Assembly: GCA_017540585.1 (NCBI GenBank)
Contig: JAFYAT010000043.1
Coordinates: 1-43,184 of the forward strand
Direction: 5' to 3'
DNA from: Bacteroidaceae bacterium
GTDB taxonomy: Bacteria; Bacteroidota; Bacteroidia; Bacteroidales; Bacteroidaceae
Length of the DNA stretch: 43,184 bases
Shown here piece after piece: positions 17,201 through 25,610 of this stretch. Each line of letters starts with the position of its first letter. Position 1 is the stretch's first letter. Under the pieces are notes generated by a model. The model saw only the letters and a list, made by a program, of their open reading frames with translations, was not told where the DNA came from and made no database searches. The position numbers and the translations under genes were made by a program.

Positions 17201-18641
17201 AATCCTTTGCAAGATAGTTGCCAGGATAACTGCCATTAATGCTTAGCATTTCCTTGCGCATCTTGTCTGTAAAGAGTGCATTAGTCCACGAGTCGAAGTC
17301 TTTCTTGCTGATAAGCTGTGGCATTCCTTCGTTCAAGAATTTGCTCTGTGCACCTTCTGCGTATGTTCCGAAAACACTTCCTGAACGTTGTATCAATTCA
17401 GCAAGAGCATCTGCAGATGATGGCAATCCCTTTACATTATAGCCATCTTCACGCATTCTGACCAAGAGATTATAGAGTGACGGTACGACTTCCATACCAG
17501 AAGCGGTAAGAGAATTTGAGCCTGGACCCTTGAAATAGACAATGGCGATTTTCTTGTCTTTATTGTCAATATGCTTCAAGGCAATATGTTTGTTAACAGC
17601 CTCAACAAACGTCTTCAGACGTTCAGGAATAGTATATGCCTCAGGCAATCCGTCTTTTCCCTCACGAATGGCGAAGAGGACAAACGGACGAATCATTCCA
17701 TCAATCTCAGGAGTGATAATACTCTGCGAGAAGAATCCTCCTTGCATACCTTTCTTATCTGCTTCCCAGTCAGCAGTCATACGGTTTACATTGACGGTAG
17801 AGAAAAGCGGAATGTTCTGCTTTTTAAGATAATCAACTGCAAAATCGCCAATACGACCATGAGCCATGTTTATTATGGCAGATGGATTGATACTGTCTAT
17901 GGCATGTGTCTTTATAAGTGTAGCAAGATTGCGTGTAGCATAAACTACATTGCCCGATGTTTCCAAAGCATCTATGAGGTCTGTAGCATCACCCATCATG
18001 CCACTTATAAGGATGTGTGGGACTTCTTCTTTGTACAAACCGTTTTCTACCAGATAACGATTATTGTCCTTAATAGACGCAAAGCCATATTCTTCTCCAT
18101 CCTTATCCTTGACATCTGGATGGTAAAGTAATTGTTCTTCGCGTTCTTCAACGGGTTCAACGTCATTTACGAAGAATAACTTTCCATCTACTTCATTGCG
18201 AAGATAATTGAGAAAGTTACGATAATTCTTTCTACCGCCAGCAGACAGGTATTGCTTCAAAGAGTCAGCATCCCATTCATCAAGACTGACAATATTGTTG
18301 GCAGGATTGGTAACCTGAGTTGTCAATATCTTCAAGCCATGCTCTGACAATTCTTGAATCCTTGCACGCTGTTCCTCTGTAATACGAAGTCCCATGCCAT
18401 TGATGAGCACAACATCGTAATCGTCCCAAGAATCAATTTCTTCAAGCTGAGCTTCATGAAGACAGATGAAGCCGTTATCATTCGCTTTAGATATTTCCCC
18501 TAAGGTTATGACCTGATAGTTTACAAAGGCAATATCTGTACGGCTGCACATTGTTCGCCAAAAGGCGGAAAAGGCAGATACAAGAATAACTGCAAGAATG
18601 AAAAATAATATATATTTTTTCTTCAATTTCAATTTAGTCAT
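14277..18641 (-). CDS. hmuS: CobN/ChlH-like heme-processing protein HmuS
   Basis: 1454 residues, the size of CobN-type chelatase subunits. One helix near the N-terminus (about 10-28, YILFFILAVILVSAFSAFW) and one near the C-terminus (VVTLIVIVFIVLIVLLV followed by RRRR) anchor a large periplasmic body. CobN features are present: VYFKGPGSNSL, YLWLQKGFKADALIHFGTHG, GSLEYTPGKQVALSQNCW, YLYTIGNVGEGMIAKRR. HmuS homologs of Bacteroidota are reported to remove iron from heme (reverse chelatase), which fits the HmuY-HmuR context better than cobalamin synthesis; no cob genes are near. Residues about 780-890 form a Met/Lys/His-rich insertion. The stop codon abuts the next start. Confidence 0.92.
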   Translation of the reverse strand: MTKLKLKKKYILFFILAVILVSAFSAFWRTMCSRTDIAFVNYQVITLGEISKANDNGFICLHEAQLEEIDSWDDYDVVLINGMGLRITEEQRARIQELSEHGLKILTTQVTNPANNIVSLDEWDADSLKQYLSAGGRKNYRNFLNYLRNEVDGKLFFVNDVEPVEEREEQLLYHPDVKDKDGEEYGFASIKDNNRYLVENGLYKEEVPHILISGMMGDATDLIDALETSGNVVYATRNLATLIKTHAIDSINPSAIINMAHGRIGDFAVDYLKKQNIPLFSTVNVNRMTADWEADKKGMQGGFFSQSIITPEIDGMIRPFVLFAIREGKDGLPEAYTIPERLKTFVEAVNKHIALKHIDNKDKKIAIVYFKGPGSNSLTASGMEVVPSLYNLLVRMREDGYNVKGLPSSADALAELIQRSGSVFGTYAEGAQSKFLNEGMPQLISKKDFDSWTNALFTDKMRKEMLSINGSYPGNYLAKDSETLGLPVIRLGNVVLMPQMPAGTGSDSFKMVHGTESAPPYPYIAQYLWLQKGFKADALIHFGTHGSLEYTPGKQVALSQNCWSDRLTGSLPHFYLYTIGNVGEGMIAKRRTYASLVSYLTPPFMESNLRTLYSKLSNALETYDKTHDNKSSMAVKNIAIDMGIHRELHLDSMRNKSYTESEIARIEAFAEELMNEKITGKFYTLGVPYEQERITSSVYAMASEPIAYSLLALDKMNKRATGDVEKHKSLFTARYLNPSKVLVGKLLSRQGDVTEEDICSLAHISKSDLQRAHHVDSIINAPQQMMSMMTSMANDKTGAKKMLSSGHKEAKTKTSTDGNKAKMHEMAKGMSPKKALAIAKMMGASPEQLKKMKEAMMKGKGSKSDAHTDSKMANMPPAMKAIVDKVAEAAMLTKKDKDFARVILEVERTVMNVNNYKTALLSSPQIEIESMMNALTGGFTAPSSGGDIIANPNAIPTGRNLYGVNSEACPSEQAWEKGKELADNTIRLYRERHHDSIPRKVSYTLWSSEFIETSGATVAQCLYMLGVEPVRDAFGRVTDIRLIPSKELGRSRIDVVVQTSGQLRDLASSRLFLISRAVEMAAHAKDDVYPNMVAEGVNAAERILVDKGMSPKEAREVSTYRVFGGINGNYGTGIQGMTMASDRWERETELADVYLNNMGAFYGKEDKWEDMRQYAFEAALANTDAVIQPRQSNTWGALSLDHVYEFMGGLNMAVRNVTGKEPDAYLSDYRNRNNVRMQEVKEAIGVESRTTLFNPTYIKEKMQGGAGDANTFAELVQNTFGWNVMKPEAIDKEMWDGIYDTYVKDKYNLGTRAFFENKNPAALQEMTAVMMESARKGYWKASAAQLKDIAKLHTELVNKYGASGSQMVSDNQKLQKYIAERVDATSAKEYKKQISEVREETVSDKNGKVLKKEELNSAKETTTIVSNLVVTLIVIVFIVLIVLLVRRRRNNTNE

Positions 18642-18673
18642 AAGAAAACTATTTTATCTGGTGAAGTAGTTCT

Positions 18674-20623
18674 TCAAAAAAAACTTTGCACGTCAATTGA
18701 GAGACCAACGGTAAATGTCGTTCCAAGAGTGACAGGAGAATTTGCATAATAAGCCTTTGGCTTATAGCCGAAAATATTATCTGCAGCACAATTAAGTTTT
18801 ATTCCTTTAGCGAACTTTTGCGAAAGACTTAGTTTCCAAAGAGAATAACCGTCATAATGCGTCTTTGTCATTTCATCCAACTGTGAGGATGTGTACTCCG
18901 TTACATTGACTGCAGAAAGGAAACGACCGGAGAGCGCAACATTGAATCCATAGTTGGCCGAAAACTGATGGTCATAATCTATTCGCCATGTTAAGGAATG
19001 TGGGCGTGCAGCAGTAAGGTCTGGCTGTCCCTTCTTTACTATGTTCTTTGTAAAAGCATACGAAACCTTAGCGCCAAGTCCGTTGTGATGGTGAAACTGT
19101 GCACAGGCATCTGCTCCGGCAATCTGCTGGTCGGTAATGTTCGTGTACATCTGTCCTGTCTTTCCATCACGCACTACTGTTGCCGTGGTTATATAATTGT
19201 TGAAAAAATTATAATAACCCGTAGCTGTGAGACAATACTTCAGGTTATCACTTATTGAACCATAGTTCGTCCATGATAGAGACAAGTTGTGATTGGTTTC
19301 ACACTTCAAGTCTGGGTTGCCATAAATCATGAATATTCCTCCCATAAAGAAATCCATGTACAGTTCCTTAAGCGATGGAGCACGGAAGCCTGATGCGTAA
19401 GAGGCACGTATCTGATGCTTCCCGATCTTATGCATGGCAGCAACCTTCCATGTAGGTTTTCCATAGTTCGCGGCAGAGAAATAGTCATAACGTATTCCCC
19501 CAATTATACTCCAGTTATCAGACGGACTGTAATCCCATTGTGCAAATACATCATAACTGTTTTGTGAACGATGGTTGTTGTCTGCTGAGAATTGGTATGT
19601 CATCAAATAATCATTCATATAGTCCGCACCTGCTGTGAGTTGGGACTTCCATAAAGGCAGATGCGCATTATAGAGTACACGTCCGATATTCTGACGATTA
19701 GAGTAATCTCGGATATCCTTATCTGTCAGCATATTGAGGTCGGACTTGTCATATTGGTCAAAGCTGTAAGAAAACTCTATATCCTGACGTGCATTTATTG
19801 CCCAGTTTACCTTCAGACCATCGTTCACGTCACGATAGCGTTCATGGCTTACGGTGCTTGACTCACGTTCGCGAAAGAAACCACCAAGTCGTCCAGTCAA
19901 TTTCAATCCATCAGATATCTTCCAGATAACACGTTCCTTGATATTATATGATTTGTTCCCGTATGTCGGTAACGATGAGTTTTCTCCCAAATCAATGGCA
20001 TCAGCATCAGTCATCTGAAATGTTGTCAGAGAATTGAACTTGCCAAGGTTGAAGTCTGCACTTGCTCCATGACGCCATTCCTTTGTTGCCCCTTCATAAC
20101 GACTGTTCACATTTGCAGCCCAATTATCAGATGGACTCTTGGTGATGATATTGACAACACCGCCCATAGCAGAAGAACCATAAAGCGTAGAGGCTGCACC
20201 TTTAACAATCTCGATACGTTCTATGCACGATAGATTTATGCGAGAGAAATCTACGTTGTCCATAGACTCACCAGCCATTCTTTCTCCATCAACAAGGAAA
20301 AGTATGTTGTTTCCATCATAGCCTCCCATATTAAGAACCTGTTGCCCCATTGAATAAGAGAACTCCAGACCAGGAATTTCCTGTTGAAGCATATCCTTTA
20401 TATTTGTTGCATCTACCTTCTGTATGTCTTCTGCAGTTATTACACGAGTTACAACAGGAATGTCCAATAGTGTCTTGGGACTTCGTGTGGCAGTCACTAC
20501 CACAGTCTCAAGCCCGAGCGGGTCTTTATTCCATAAAGTGGAATCTACCGCATCATTATCAGCATACGAAGTACTGTAAGACAGCAATCCTATACCGTAT
20601 ATTATATATAGCTTTTTCAACAC
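18674..20623 (-). CDS. hmuR: TonB-dependent heme receptor HmuR
   Basis: 649 residues, an outer-membrane TonB-dependent receptor. The signal peptide is MLKKLYIIYGIGLLSYSTSYA. The plug domain includes LETVVVTATRSPKTLLDIPV, IKDMLQQEIPGLEFSY and ERIEIVKGAASTLYGSSAMG. The barrel contains FRAPSLKELY (about 407) followed by GNPDLKCETN (about 435). The RAP and NPDL motifs are characteristic of heme receptors of the HmuR type. It ends with a typical aromatic-rich strand (TFTVGLSIDVQSFF). It lies 12 nt after hmuY and 32 nt before hmuS on the same strand. Confidence 0.92.
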   Translation of the reverse strand: MLKKLYIIYGIGLLSYSTSYADNDAVDSTLWNKDPLGLETVVVTATRSPKTLLDIPVVTRVITAEDIQKVDATNIKDMLQQEIPGLEFSYSMGQQVLNMGGYDGNNILFLVDGERMAGESMDNVDFSRINLSCIERIEIVKGAASTLYGSSAMGGVVNIITKSPSDNWAANVNSRYEGATKEWRHGASADFNLGKFNSLTTFQMTDADAIDLGENSSLPTYGNKSYNIKERVIWKISDGLKLTGRLGGFFRERESSTVSHERYRDVNDGLKVNWAINARQDIEFSYSFDQYDKSDLNMLTDKDIRDYSNRQNIGRVLYNAHLPLWKSQLTAGADYMNDYLMTYQFSADNNHRSQNSYDVFAQWDYSPSDNWSIIGGIRYDYFSAANYGKPTWKVAAMHKIGKHQIRASYASGFRAPSLKELYMDFFMGGIFMIYGNPDLKCETNHNLSLSWTNYGSISDNLKYCLTATGYYNFFNNYITTATVVRDGKTGQMYTNITDQQIAGADACAQFHHHNGLGAKVSYAFTKNIVKKGQPDLTAARPHSLTWRIDYDHQFSANYGFNVALSGRFLSAVNVTEYTSSQLDEMTKTHYDGYSLWKLSLSQKFAKGIKLNCAADNIFGYKPKAYYANSPVTLGTTFTVGLSIDVQSFF

Positions 20624-20635
20624 GTCAATTATATA

Positions 20636-21292
20636 TTATTCATTATTCTTATCAAACAATGGATACTTATAGTTCACAGTCATCCATCCTTTAATCTGAT
20701 AATTGTCGGTACTCATGAAATTGGCAAGCTGAATTGCCGCATAAGTACCATCTGCAAGACGCAACAGCATAACATTACCATGCATCGTATATGCTGGTGG
20801 CATGTTGCTGGTATCAACTTCTACCCACTTGCCTATTTCCTTGTTCTTATGTCCCGGAGCATAAATAAGATAGCCTTCCATCATGTGCGACATATCAACA
20901 GTTATGGATTGCTCGCTATCTTCATCCTCAACCCAATTTGCTTTTTCCGGCATGCCTGCAGCTTCAAGAGCTTCTATACTTTGATATTCGGTCATCACAG
21001 CCACAGCCCCATTGGTTTTCACATCATAACGATGATGGGCAATATCCCACTCATCTGGTACACCTTTCTCGGATAAGTCATCAGGATTTATGTCTGAAGT
21101 CGTAATGGTAGGTGTAGGAGTGTGCAGATTGATATATACCCACTTGGCATAATCGGTAGCATCAACATAATACTGTCCTTTCTGCACAGCCACTTCAGGA
21201 CTATCATATACGGGCTCTAACATATCACAAGCTGAGAACAGTCCCACAAATGAGACCATTCCCAGCATAATAATATTCTTTCGTACGTTCAT
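20636..21292 (-). CDS. hmuY: HmuY-family heme-binding lipoprotein
   Basis: 218 residues with a lipoprotein signal (MLGMVSFVGLFSAC, Cys22). The body has the HmuY pattern: YYVDATDYAKWVYINL, PDEWDIAHHRYDVKTNGA, then VDTSNMPPAYTMHGNVMLLR, closing with IKGWMTVNYKYP. HmuY proteins are surface hemophores that pass heme to HmuR. Met residues (MSHMMEGY, NMPPAYTMHGN) rather than two clear His ligands suggest a Met-ligand HmuY variant; the exact ligands cannot be fixed from sequence. Its ATG overlaps the TGA of the upstream lipoprotein gene (ATGA). Confidence 0.88.
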   Translation of the reverse strand: MNVRKNIIMLGMVSFVGLFSACDMLEPVYDSPEVAVQKGQYYVDATDYAKWVYINLHTPTPTITTSDINPDDLSEKGVPDEWDIAHHRYDVKTNGAVAVMTEYQSIEALEAAGMPEKANWVEDEDSEQSITVDMSHMMEGYLIYAPGHKNKEIGKWVEVDTSNMPPAYTMHGNVMLLRLADGTYAAIQLANFMSTDNYQIKGWMTVNYKYPLFDKNNE

Positions 21293-22137
21293 TCTTCTGA
21301 TGACTTTTTAGACTGTGCCTCCGCAAGTACTTCTGCAAAGTCAGAAGCATTAAACAAGACTGTAGTTCCTCCCATAACAGCAGGAACAGAGAATGTGGCA
21401 ACAAGTGAACCATCCTTGATTGTACCCTCAAATGAAGCCGCATATTCAGTAGTACCGCCTTTCATGCTTGGCATAAGTGTCTTACCCTCACCTGAGAGAG
21501 TATATGAGCCATCCTCATTCTTTGTTTCTTTAACAGATTCGAATGTGAATGTTCCCCATGTCTCTGAAGTATAACTGATGTTTACAGCATCAAGAGCATC
21601 ATTGGCTTTAACAACAACTTTCTCGTTCTCTGTTGGCTGATAATGCTGGAAGTATTTACTATTAGCATAAGTGCCACCCTTGTATGTACCATCAACAGCA
21701 GCTACAACAGGCATCTGTCCTACAGAGATATTAAGAACAGTACCACCCATGACAGATGGAACTGTGATGATGAAAGTCTGAACATCCTTTGCAATACTTC
21801 CCGTGATACTTGCCTCATAGTCCTTAGTACCGCCATGTCCTGCCATTGTAAGTGTACCTGCGCCTGCAACACTATAACTTCCATCGCTATTAAGCTTCAA
21901 TTCGCTCACATTGAAAGAGCCGTCACCCCATGTCTTAGAATGAAATGTAACTGTATTCTCACTTACAGATATTGTCTCGTCTGCATCAAACATGCTACCA
22001 TAACCAAAAACGACCTTACTCCAGGTATTATAGGTCTGTGGTGTAAACTTGTTATCGTTATTGTCATCATCAGAGCATGATGTGAATGCAGTAAGCAGCA
22101 CAAAAACAGCTGCCAAAGAGAGTAAAAATCTTTTCAT
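21289..22137 (-). CDS. Tandem calycin-like domain lipoprotein, first gene of the heme operon
   Basis: 282 residues; lipoprotein signal MKRFLLSLAAVFVLLTAFTS followed by Cys21. Two homologous halves follow (about 28-155 and 165-275), each with a TWG(D/T)(G/F)xF strand, GSYSVAGAGTL or GSYTLSGEGK, a GGTKDYEASITG or GGTTEYAASFEG strand, and a closing VPSVMGGTVL or VPAVMGGTTV. This fits the calycin-like (lipocalin-type barrel) family of Bacteroidota. Leading the operon and overlapping hmuY by 4 nt, it may be an accessory hemophore or surface lipoprotein; ligand binding is inferred only. Confidence 0.82.
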   Translation of the reverse strand: MKRFLLSLAAVFVLLTAFTSCSDDDNNDNKFTPQTYNTWSKVVFGYGSMFDADETISVSENTVTFHSKTWGDGSFNVSELKLNSDGSYSVAGAGTLTMAGHGGTKDYEASITGSIAKDVQTFIITVPSVMGGTVLNISVGQMPVVAAVDGTYKGGTYANSKYFQHYQPTENEKVVVKANDALDAVNISYTSETWGTFTFESVKETKNEDGSYTLSGEGKTLMPSMKGGTTEYAASFEGTIKDGSLVATFSVPAVMGGTTVLFNASDFAEVLAEAQSKKSSEE

Positions 22138-22229
22138 TTTTTTTTGATTTATTTTATAATTAAGATAATTTATATTTCCTCTTTTTACCTTTAATCCCTA
22201 AACCTTCCAAGGTCCTAAAAATTTCGGTG

Positions 22230-22260
22230 CAAAGTTACGGAGATTACATCGTGCACACAA
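22230..22260 (-). promoter_or_regulatory. Promoter of the heme operon
   Basis: On the minus strand TAACTTTG (22230-22237) matches TAnnTTTG, and TTG (22258-22260) lies 20 nt upstream as the -33 element. Transcription would start near 22223, giving a leader of about 85 nt. Confidence 0.65.
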
Positions 22261-22326
22261 TTCCCAAAAATGAGTATTTTTTGTTTCTAAAATACATAGT
22301 ATATTCATTACATTTGAGTATTTTCC

Positions 22327-22392
22327 ATGCCTAAGTATGCTGTTTACGAATGCTAATCATACTGTTTAGGATGCGTAAGTATGGTGTTTGTG
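22327..22392. promoter_or_regulatory. Three tandem about 22-bp direct repeats upstream of the heme promoter
   Basis: Three consecutive units (22327-22349, 22350-22370, 22371-22392) share the pattern ATGC.TAAGTAT.CTGTTTA. They lie about 70 bp upstream of the heme operon -33 box and 340 bp from the divergent promoter. The period of two helical turns fits a multi-site operator. The regulator is unknown. Confidence 0.6.
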
Positions 22393-22564
22393 AAATGTGA
22401 AGCCATAGAGTAGGGACGTAATAATGCAAAGCTAATGCGGAAAAATCCGAACTGTATGGTTGAAGCTGTATGTTGTTTTTTGCCGCAGTGATGCCAGTTA
22501 GAAAAACATGGTTAAAACCAAAGAAAACAAAAGAAAACATGTTTTTTCTTGTTTTTTGTTCTGT

Positions 22565-22596
22565 TTACTTCCCTTCGGTCAGTGAGACCGCTTCGT
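22565..22596 (-). repeat. Interspersed 32-nt repeat, copy 2
   Basis: Reverse-complement match (about 30 of 32) to 107-138, including the hairpin CGGTC-agtga-GACCG at 22576-22590. Confidence 0.7.
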
Positions 22597-22730
22597 TAAA
22601 TTCTAATATGCACCTTTGTGCAAAACAACAACTGTACAGGTAATTATGCACACATGCTTATACATTGGTTTTATACATTTTTTAACCTATGTTATAGGAA
22701 GTTAATTATTTATAACAAATGTTATAAAAT

Positions 22731-22761
22731 TTTGAGGAAATTGACTCTTTGTTTACCTTTG
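22731..22761 (+). promoter_or_regulatory. Consensus promoter of the secreted-protein gene
   Basis: TTTG (22731-22734), a 19-nt spacer and TACCTTTG (22754-22761) match the Bacteroidota sigma-70-type consensus well. Start of transcription is expected near 22768, downstream of ATG 22766, which decides for the ATG at 22796. Confidence 0.75.
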
Positions 22762-22795
22762 CGCCATGAAACATGACATAAAAACAATTAAAATT

Positions 22796-23698
22796 ATGAA
22801 CAAATCTCTTTTTGTATTATTGCTGGTGTTCTGTTCGCTCAGATTGTCAGCACAGACGGAATTGAAAGATTCTGGTACTATGTTGCCTGTCACAAATGCA
22901 ATGGTGTATGATAGTTGTGGTACTGTCATCGGTCATTCGGATGATAGGGGAGTGATAAGGTTGAAGAACGTAAACGTAGAGAGCAAACGTAAGAAGTATT
23001 ATCATTTCAGGGTGTATTATCGGACGGTGGAGGACGTGAACTCTACGTTGAAGTATTATAATGAGGGTATTGCCGATTTCCTGGTGACGACAAAGAATGG
23101 CAAGGCTAAGAGAGTTCGTAGTTATTCATCGTTATTTGCTTCAGATTCTTTGCTTGCCTTGGATATAAGACGGTCGTTTGAGGTGAGTGATATGCATGTA
23201 GGTACTCCGTATTTTCACTCAAAGCCTCGTAGGACAACCATCGACTCCACTGGAAATGTTATGCTTGCAAACCATGTTATAGGTTCTTTCGTTAAGCGTG
23301 AGGACGCTCATGAGGCTGTATATACTATTGATGAATTATACCCGAAGACTTGTATATCTGCTAATTTGTTTGGCTACCATCAGGTTCTGGACAAATTCAA
23401 TAGCACAACCGTGTTTCATGATACAGGTTTAGGCAAGCACTCTATATATGATATTAAGGCTTTCAACGAGTATCGTCATCTTACATTGAAACATAAAAAA
23501 GAGGCTGTAACGAAGGATATTGACGTAAATGATTATGTTTATGTTATAGCATCTGAGTTTTCGGATGATAAAAAAGGCAATTCTTTCCCGAAAGTTACTA
23601 AGGCTATGATTGATGAGTATCGTAATAAATATCCTTTGGAACCTGTTGTTCTTGAACAGTTACCAAAGTTGAGTCCTAAGGATAGAACTAAGATATAA
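22796..23698 (+). CDS. Secreted protein of unknown function
   Basis: 300 residues from ATG 22796, with signal peptide MNKSLFVLLLVFCSLRLSAQ. The frame is open from 22766, but the promoter places that ATG before the transcript start. Residues 21-60 (LPVTNAMVYDSCGTVIGHSD then RGVIRLKN) resemble the first strands of a carboxypeptidase-regulatory-like (beta-sandwich) domain. The remainder has no motif I recognise. It is flanked by a consensus promoter and an intrinsic terminator, so it is monocistronic. Probably periplasmic or outer-membrane associated. Confidence 0.75.
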   Translation: MNKSLFVLLLVFCSLRLSAQTELKDSGTMLPVTNAMVYDSCGTVIGHSDDRGVIRLKNVNVESKRKKYYHFRVYYRTVEDVNSTLKYYNEGIADFLVTTKNGKAKRVRSYSSLFASDSLLALDIRRSFEVSDMHVGTPYFHSKPRRTTIDSTGNVMLANHVIGSFVKREDAHEAVYTIDELYPKTCISANLFGYHQVLDKFNSTTVFHDTGLGKHSIYDIKAFNEYRHLTLKHKKEAVTKDIDVNDYVYVIASEFSDDKKGNSFPKVTKAMIDEYRNKYPLEPVVLEQLPKLSPKDRTKI

Positions 23699-23700
23699 CA

Positions 23701-23738
23701 AAAATGGTTGGTTCCTTCGTGGAGCCAACCATTTTTTT
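23701..23738 (+). terminator. Intrinsic terminator
   Basis: TGGTTGGTTCC and GGAGCCAACCA pair around TTCGT (one G-T pair), flanked by AAAA and TTTTTTT. It follows the secreted-protein stop directly. Confidence 0.9.
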
Positions 23739-23919
23739 GAGTTTTTAAGTTCGTGAGTTTTTAAGTTTTTAAGTTCTTGGGTTGTTAAGTTTTTAGGTTC
23801 TTAAGTTTTTGAGTTTTTTAGTTCTTGTGAAGCATGACATTCAAACATGCAACCATATAACTTTAAAACTTTGTCTTTAAAACATAAAACTTACAAACTT
23901 AAAAACTCACAAACTTATG
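23739..23919. repeat. Word-symmetric array E (GAGTTTTTAAGTT / AACTTAAAAACTC)
   Basis: The left arm (23739-23827) repeats GAGTTTTTAAGTT-like words about ten times. The right arm (about 23858-23917) repeats AAAACTTACAAACTTAAAA-like words. A 30-nt unique centre (near GAAGCATGACATTCAAACATG) separates them. No gene lies between. It abuts the oadB stop. Confidence 0.65.
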
Positions 23920-23922
23920 ATA

Positions 23923-25164
23923 CTATCCGAGGAATGAGATAAGCACACCTGCTGCTACGGCTGAACCGATAACGCCTGCTACGTTTGAAGACATACAGTA
24001 GTTGAGGACGTGGTTCTTTGGGTCGTACTCAGTAGAGATGAGGTTACATACACGGCTTGCCATAGGAACGGCAGAGAGTCCTGTTGCACCAATCAGTGGA
24101 TTTATCTTCTTCTTTGCAAAGACGTTCCATATCTTCACCATGCAGATACCTGATGCGATAGAGAGACCGAATGCGAAGAATCCTCCTACAACGATACCGA
24201 TTGTTGTCCAGTTGAGGAATGCATCAACTGTCATTGTTGCTCCTACACAGAGTCCGAGGAATACTGTACATGTGTTCATGACAGAGTTAGAGATAGTGTC
24301 GAACAAGCGGCTTGTGTCTGAACCAATCTCCTTGAGGAGGTTACCGAACATGAGCATACCGATGAGTCCTACTGCTGATGGCACGAGGAGTGCAACGATT
24401 GTAGTAACAGCGATAGGGAAGATAATCTTGATGACCTTCTCGTTTTTGATCTTGTTTGAAGGTGGGAAGAGCTTGTCCTGCTCCTTCATGTTGATCATGA
24501 GTTCCTTCTTTGTACAGAGCAACTTAACAACGAGAGGAATGATTACTGGTACGAGTGCCATGTAAGAGTAAGCTGCGATGGCGATAGGTGCAAGGAGGTG
24601 TGGAGCCAACTTGATAGTAGTATAGATGGCTGTTGGACCATCAGCACCACCAATGATACCAAGTGAAGCTGCTTCCTTGAGGTCGAACTGACCTGAACCT
24701 ACTGCGCAAAGGAGTACGGCAAAGATACCGAGCTGTGCTGCAGCACCGAAGATGGCAAGCTTGAGGTTACGGAGCATAGGACCGAAGTCTGTGAGTGCAC
24801 CTACACCCATGAAGATTACTGGTGGGAGGAATCCTGTCTTGATGAGCATGTAGTAAAGGAAGTTCATCAATCCAAGTTCATGAGCGACATCGTGAATTGG
24901 CATTTCCCACACGTTATAGTCCTTTCCATTGTAGTGGATGAGACCAGTCTCGTCTGCCTGAAGCACACCCATGTCGCCTCCTGGGAAGTTAGCGATGAGT
25001 ACACCGAATGCAATAGGCACGAGAAGCAGTGGCTCGAAGTGCTTGACAATACCGAGGTACAAGAGTACGAAGGCAAGCAAGTACATTATTATATATGTAC
25101 CATTAGCAGCGATGATGTCGCTGAACGCTGTCATCTGGTACAAGTTGTTTAAAATTTCTTCCAT
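23923..25164 (-). CDS. oadB: Sodium-translocating decarboxylase beta subunit
   Basis: 413 residues, a polytopic inner-membrane protein of the OadB/GcdB/MmdB family that couples decarboxylation of the carboxybiotin carrier to sodium export. Family landmarks are GDMGVLQADE, FLPPVIFMGVGALTDFGPML, ASLGIIGGADGPTAIYTT and the end segment GLSAVPMASRV. It should follow the alpha gene directly; here a four-helix-bundle gene with word-array arms is wedged between (25165-25682). It has no own promoter that I can see. Confidence 0.93.
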   Translation of the reverse strand: MEEILNNLYQMTAFSDIIAANGTYIIMYLLAFVLLYLGIVKHFEPLLLVPIAFGVLIANFPGGDMGVLQADETGLIHYNGKDYNVWEMPIHDVAHELGLMNFLYYMLIKTGFLPPVIFMGVGALTDFGPMLRNLKLAIFGAAAQLGIFAVLLCAVGSGQFDLKEAASLGIIGGADGPTAIYTTIKLAPHLLAPIAIAAYSYMALVPVIIPLVVKLLCTKKELMINMKEQDKLFPPSNKIKNEKVIKIIFPIAVTTIVALLVPSAVGLIGMLMFGNLLKEIGSDTSRLFDTISNSVMNTCTVFLGLCVGATMTVDAFLNWTTIGIVVGGFFAFGLSIASGICMVKIWNVFAKKKINPLIGATGLSAVPMASRVCNLISTEYDPKNHVLNYCMSSNVAGVIGSAVAAGVLISFLG

Positions 25165-25165
25165 A

Positions 25166-25230
25166 AATTTTAAAAGTTAAAAATTAACAATTAAAAGTTA
25201 AAAGTTGAGTTAGAAGTTTTTAAGTTGTTC
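25166..25230. repeat. Word array F-left (AAAAGTTAAAA), downstream arm of FHB2
   Basis: Repeats AAAAGTTA, AAAATTAA and AGTTAAAA directly next to the oadB start codon. Complementary to the words at 25611-25678. On the FHB2 coding strand this is the downstream arm with reverse-complement words (TAACTTTTAACTT). Confidence 0.65.
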
Positions 25231-25232
25231 AG

Positions 25233-25607
25233 TTATAAGTCTGTTCCGTGCTCTTTCCTGTTTACTTGTGACGTACGAATAATAGATGAGAGAATTGCAA
25301 TCAACTCATCCACATCTGCCTTCAATGATACATACATTTTTTCGTCAATGAATTCGTTGTCATGCAAGAGTCTTATCCAGTATCTACTTTCACTGGCTTC
25401 TTTAAGAGCTATCTGGTGCTTGTTTATAAAGTCTGCTTGGCTTTGTGCATATACAGCCTCTGCAACATTGGCACCAATGGATGTGCCCGAGCGAAACAGT
25501 TGTTTGGATATGATTCGCTCTTGCTTTTTACTACTTAGGAACTTCTCCAATTTTATTATTCTATTGGCGAATAAGTAGGATTTTGCTGAGATTATGCTTT
25601 CTGCCAT
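25233..25607 (-). CDS. Four-helix-bundle protein, S23/IVP type (FHB2)
   Basis: 124 residues with the typical family core: IIKLEKFLSSKKQERIISKQ, LFRSGTSIGANVAEAVYAQS, FINKHQIALKEASESRYWI. Homologs were first seen in 23S rRNA intervening sequences; Avd of diversity-generating retroelements shares the fold. It sits on the coding strand between oadA and oadB, where no metabolic role is expected, and is bordered on both sides by complementary word arrays. Short (124 residues versus 217 for FHB1) and without the suffix domain. Confidence 0.9.
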   Translation of the reverse strand: MAESIISAKSYLFANRIIKLEKFLSSKKQERIISKQLFRSGTSIGANVAEAVYAQSQADFINKHQIALKEASESRYWIRLLHDNEFIDEKMYVSLKADVDELIAILSSIIRTSQVNRKEHGTDL

Positions 25608-25610
25608 ATA

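Noticed and set aside
23739-23919. CRISPR array
   Set aside because: The repeats are short, degenerate and contiguous, with no uniform spacers, and no cas genes are present.
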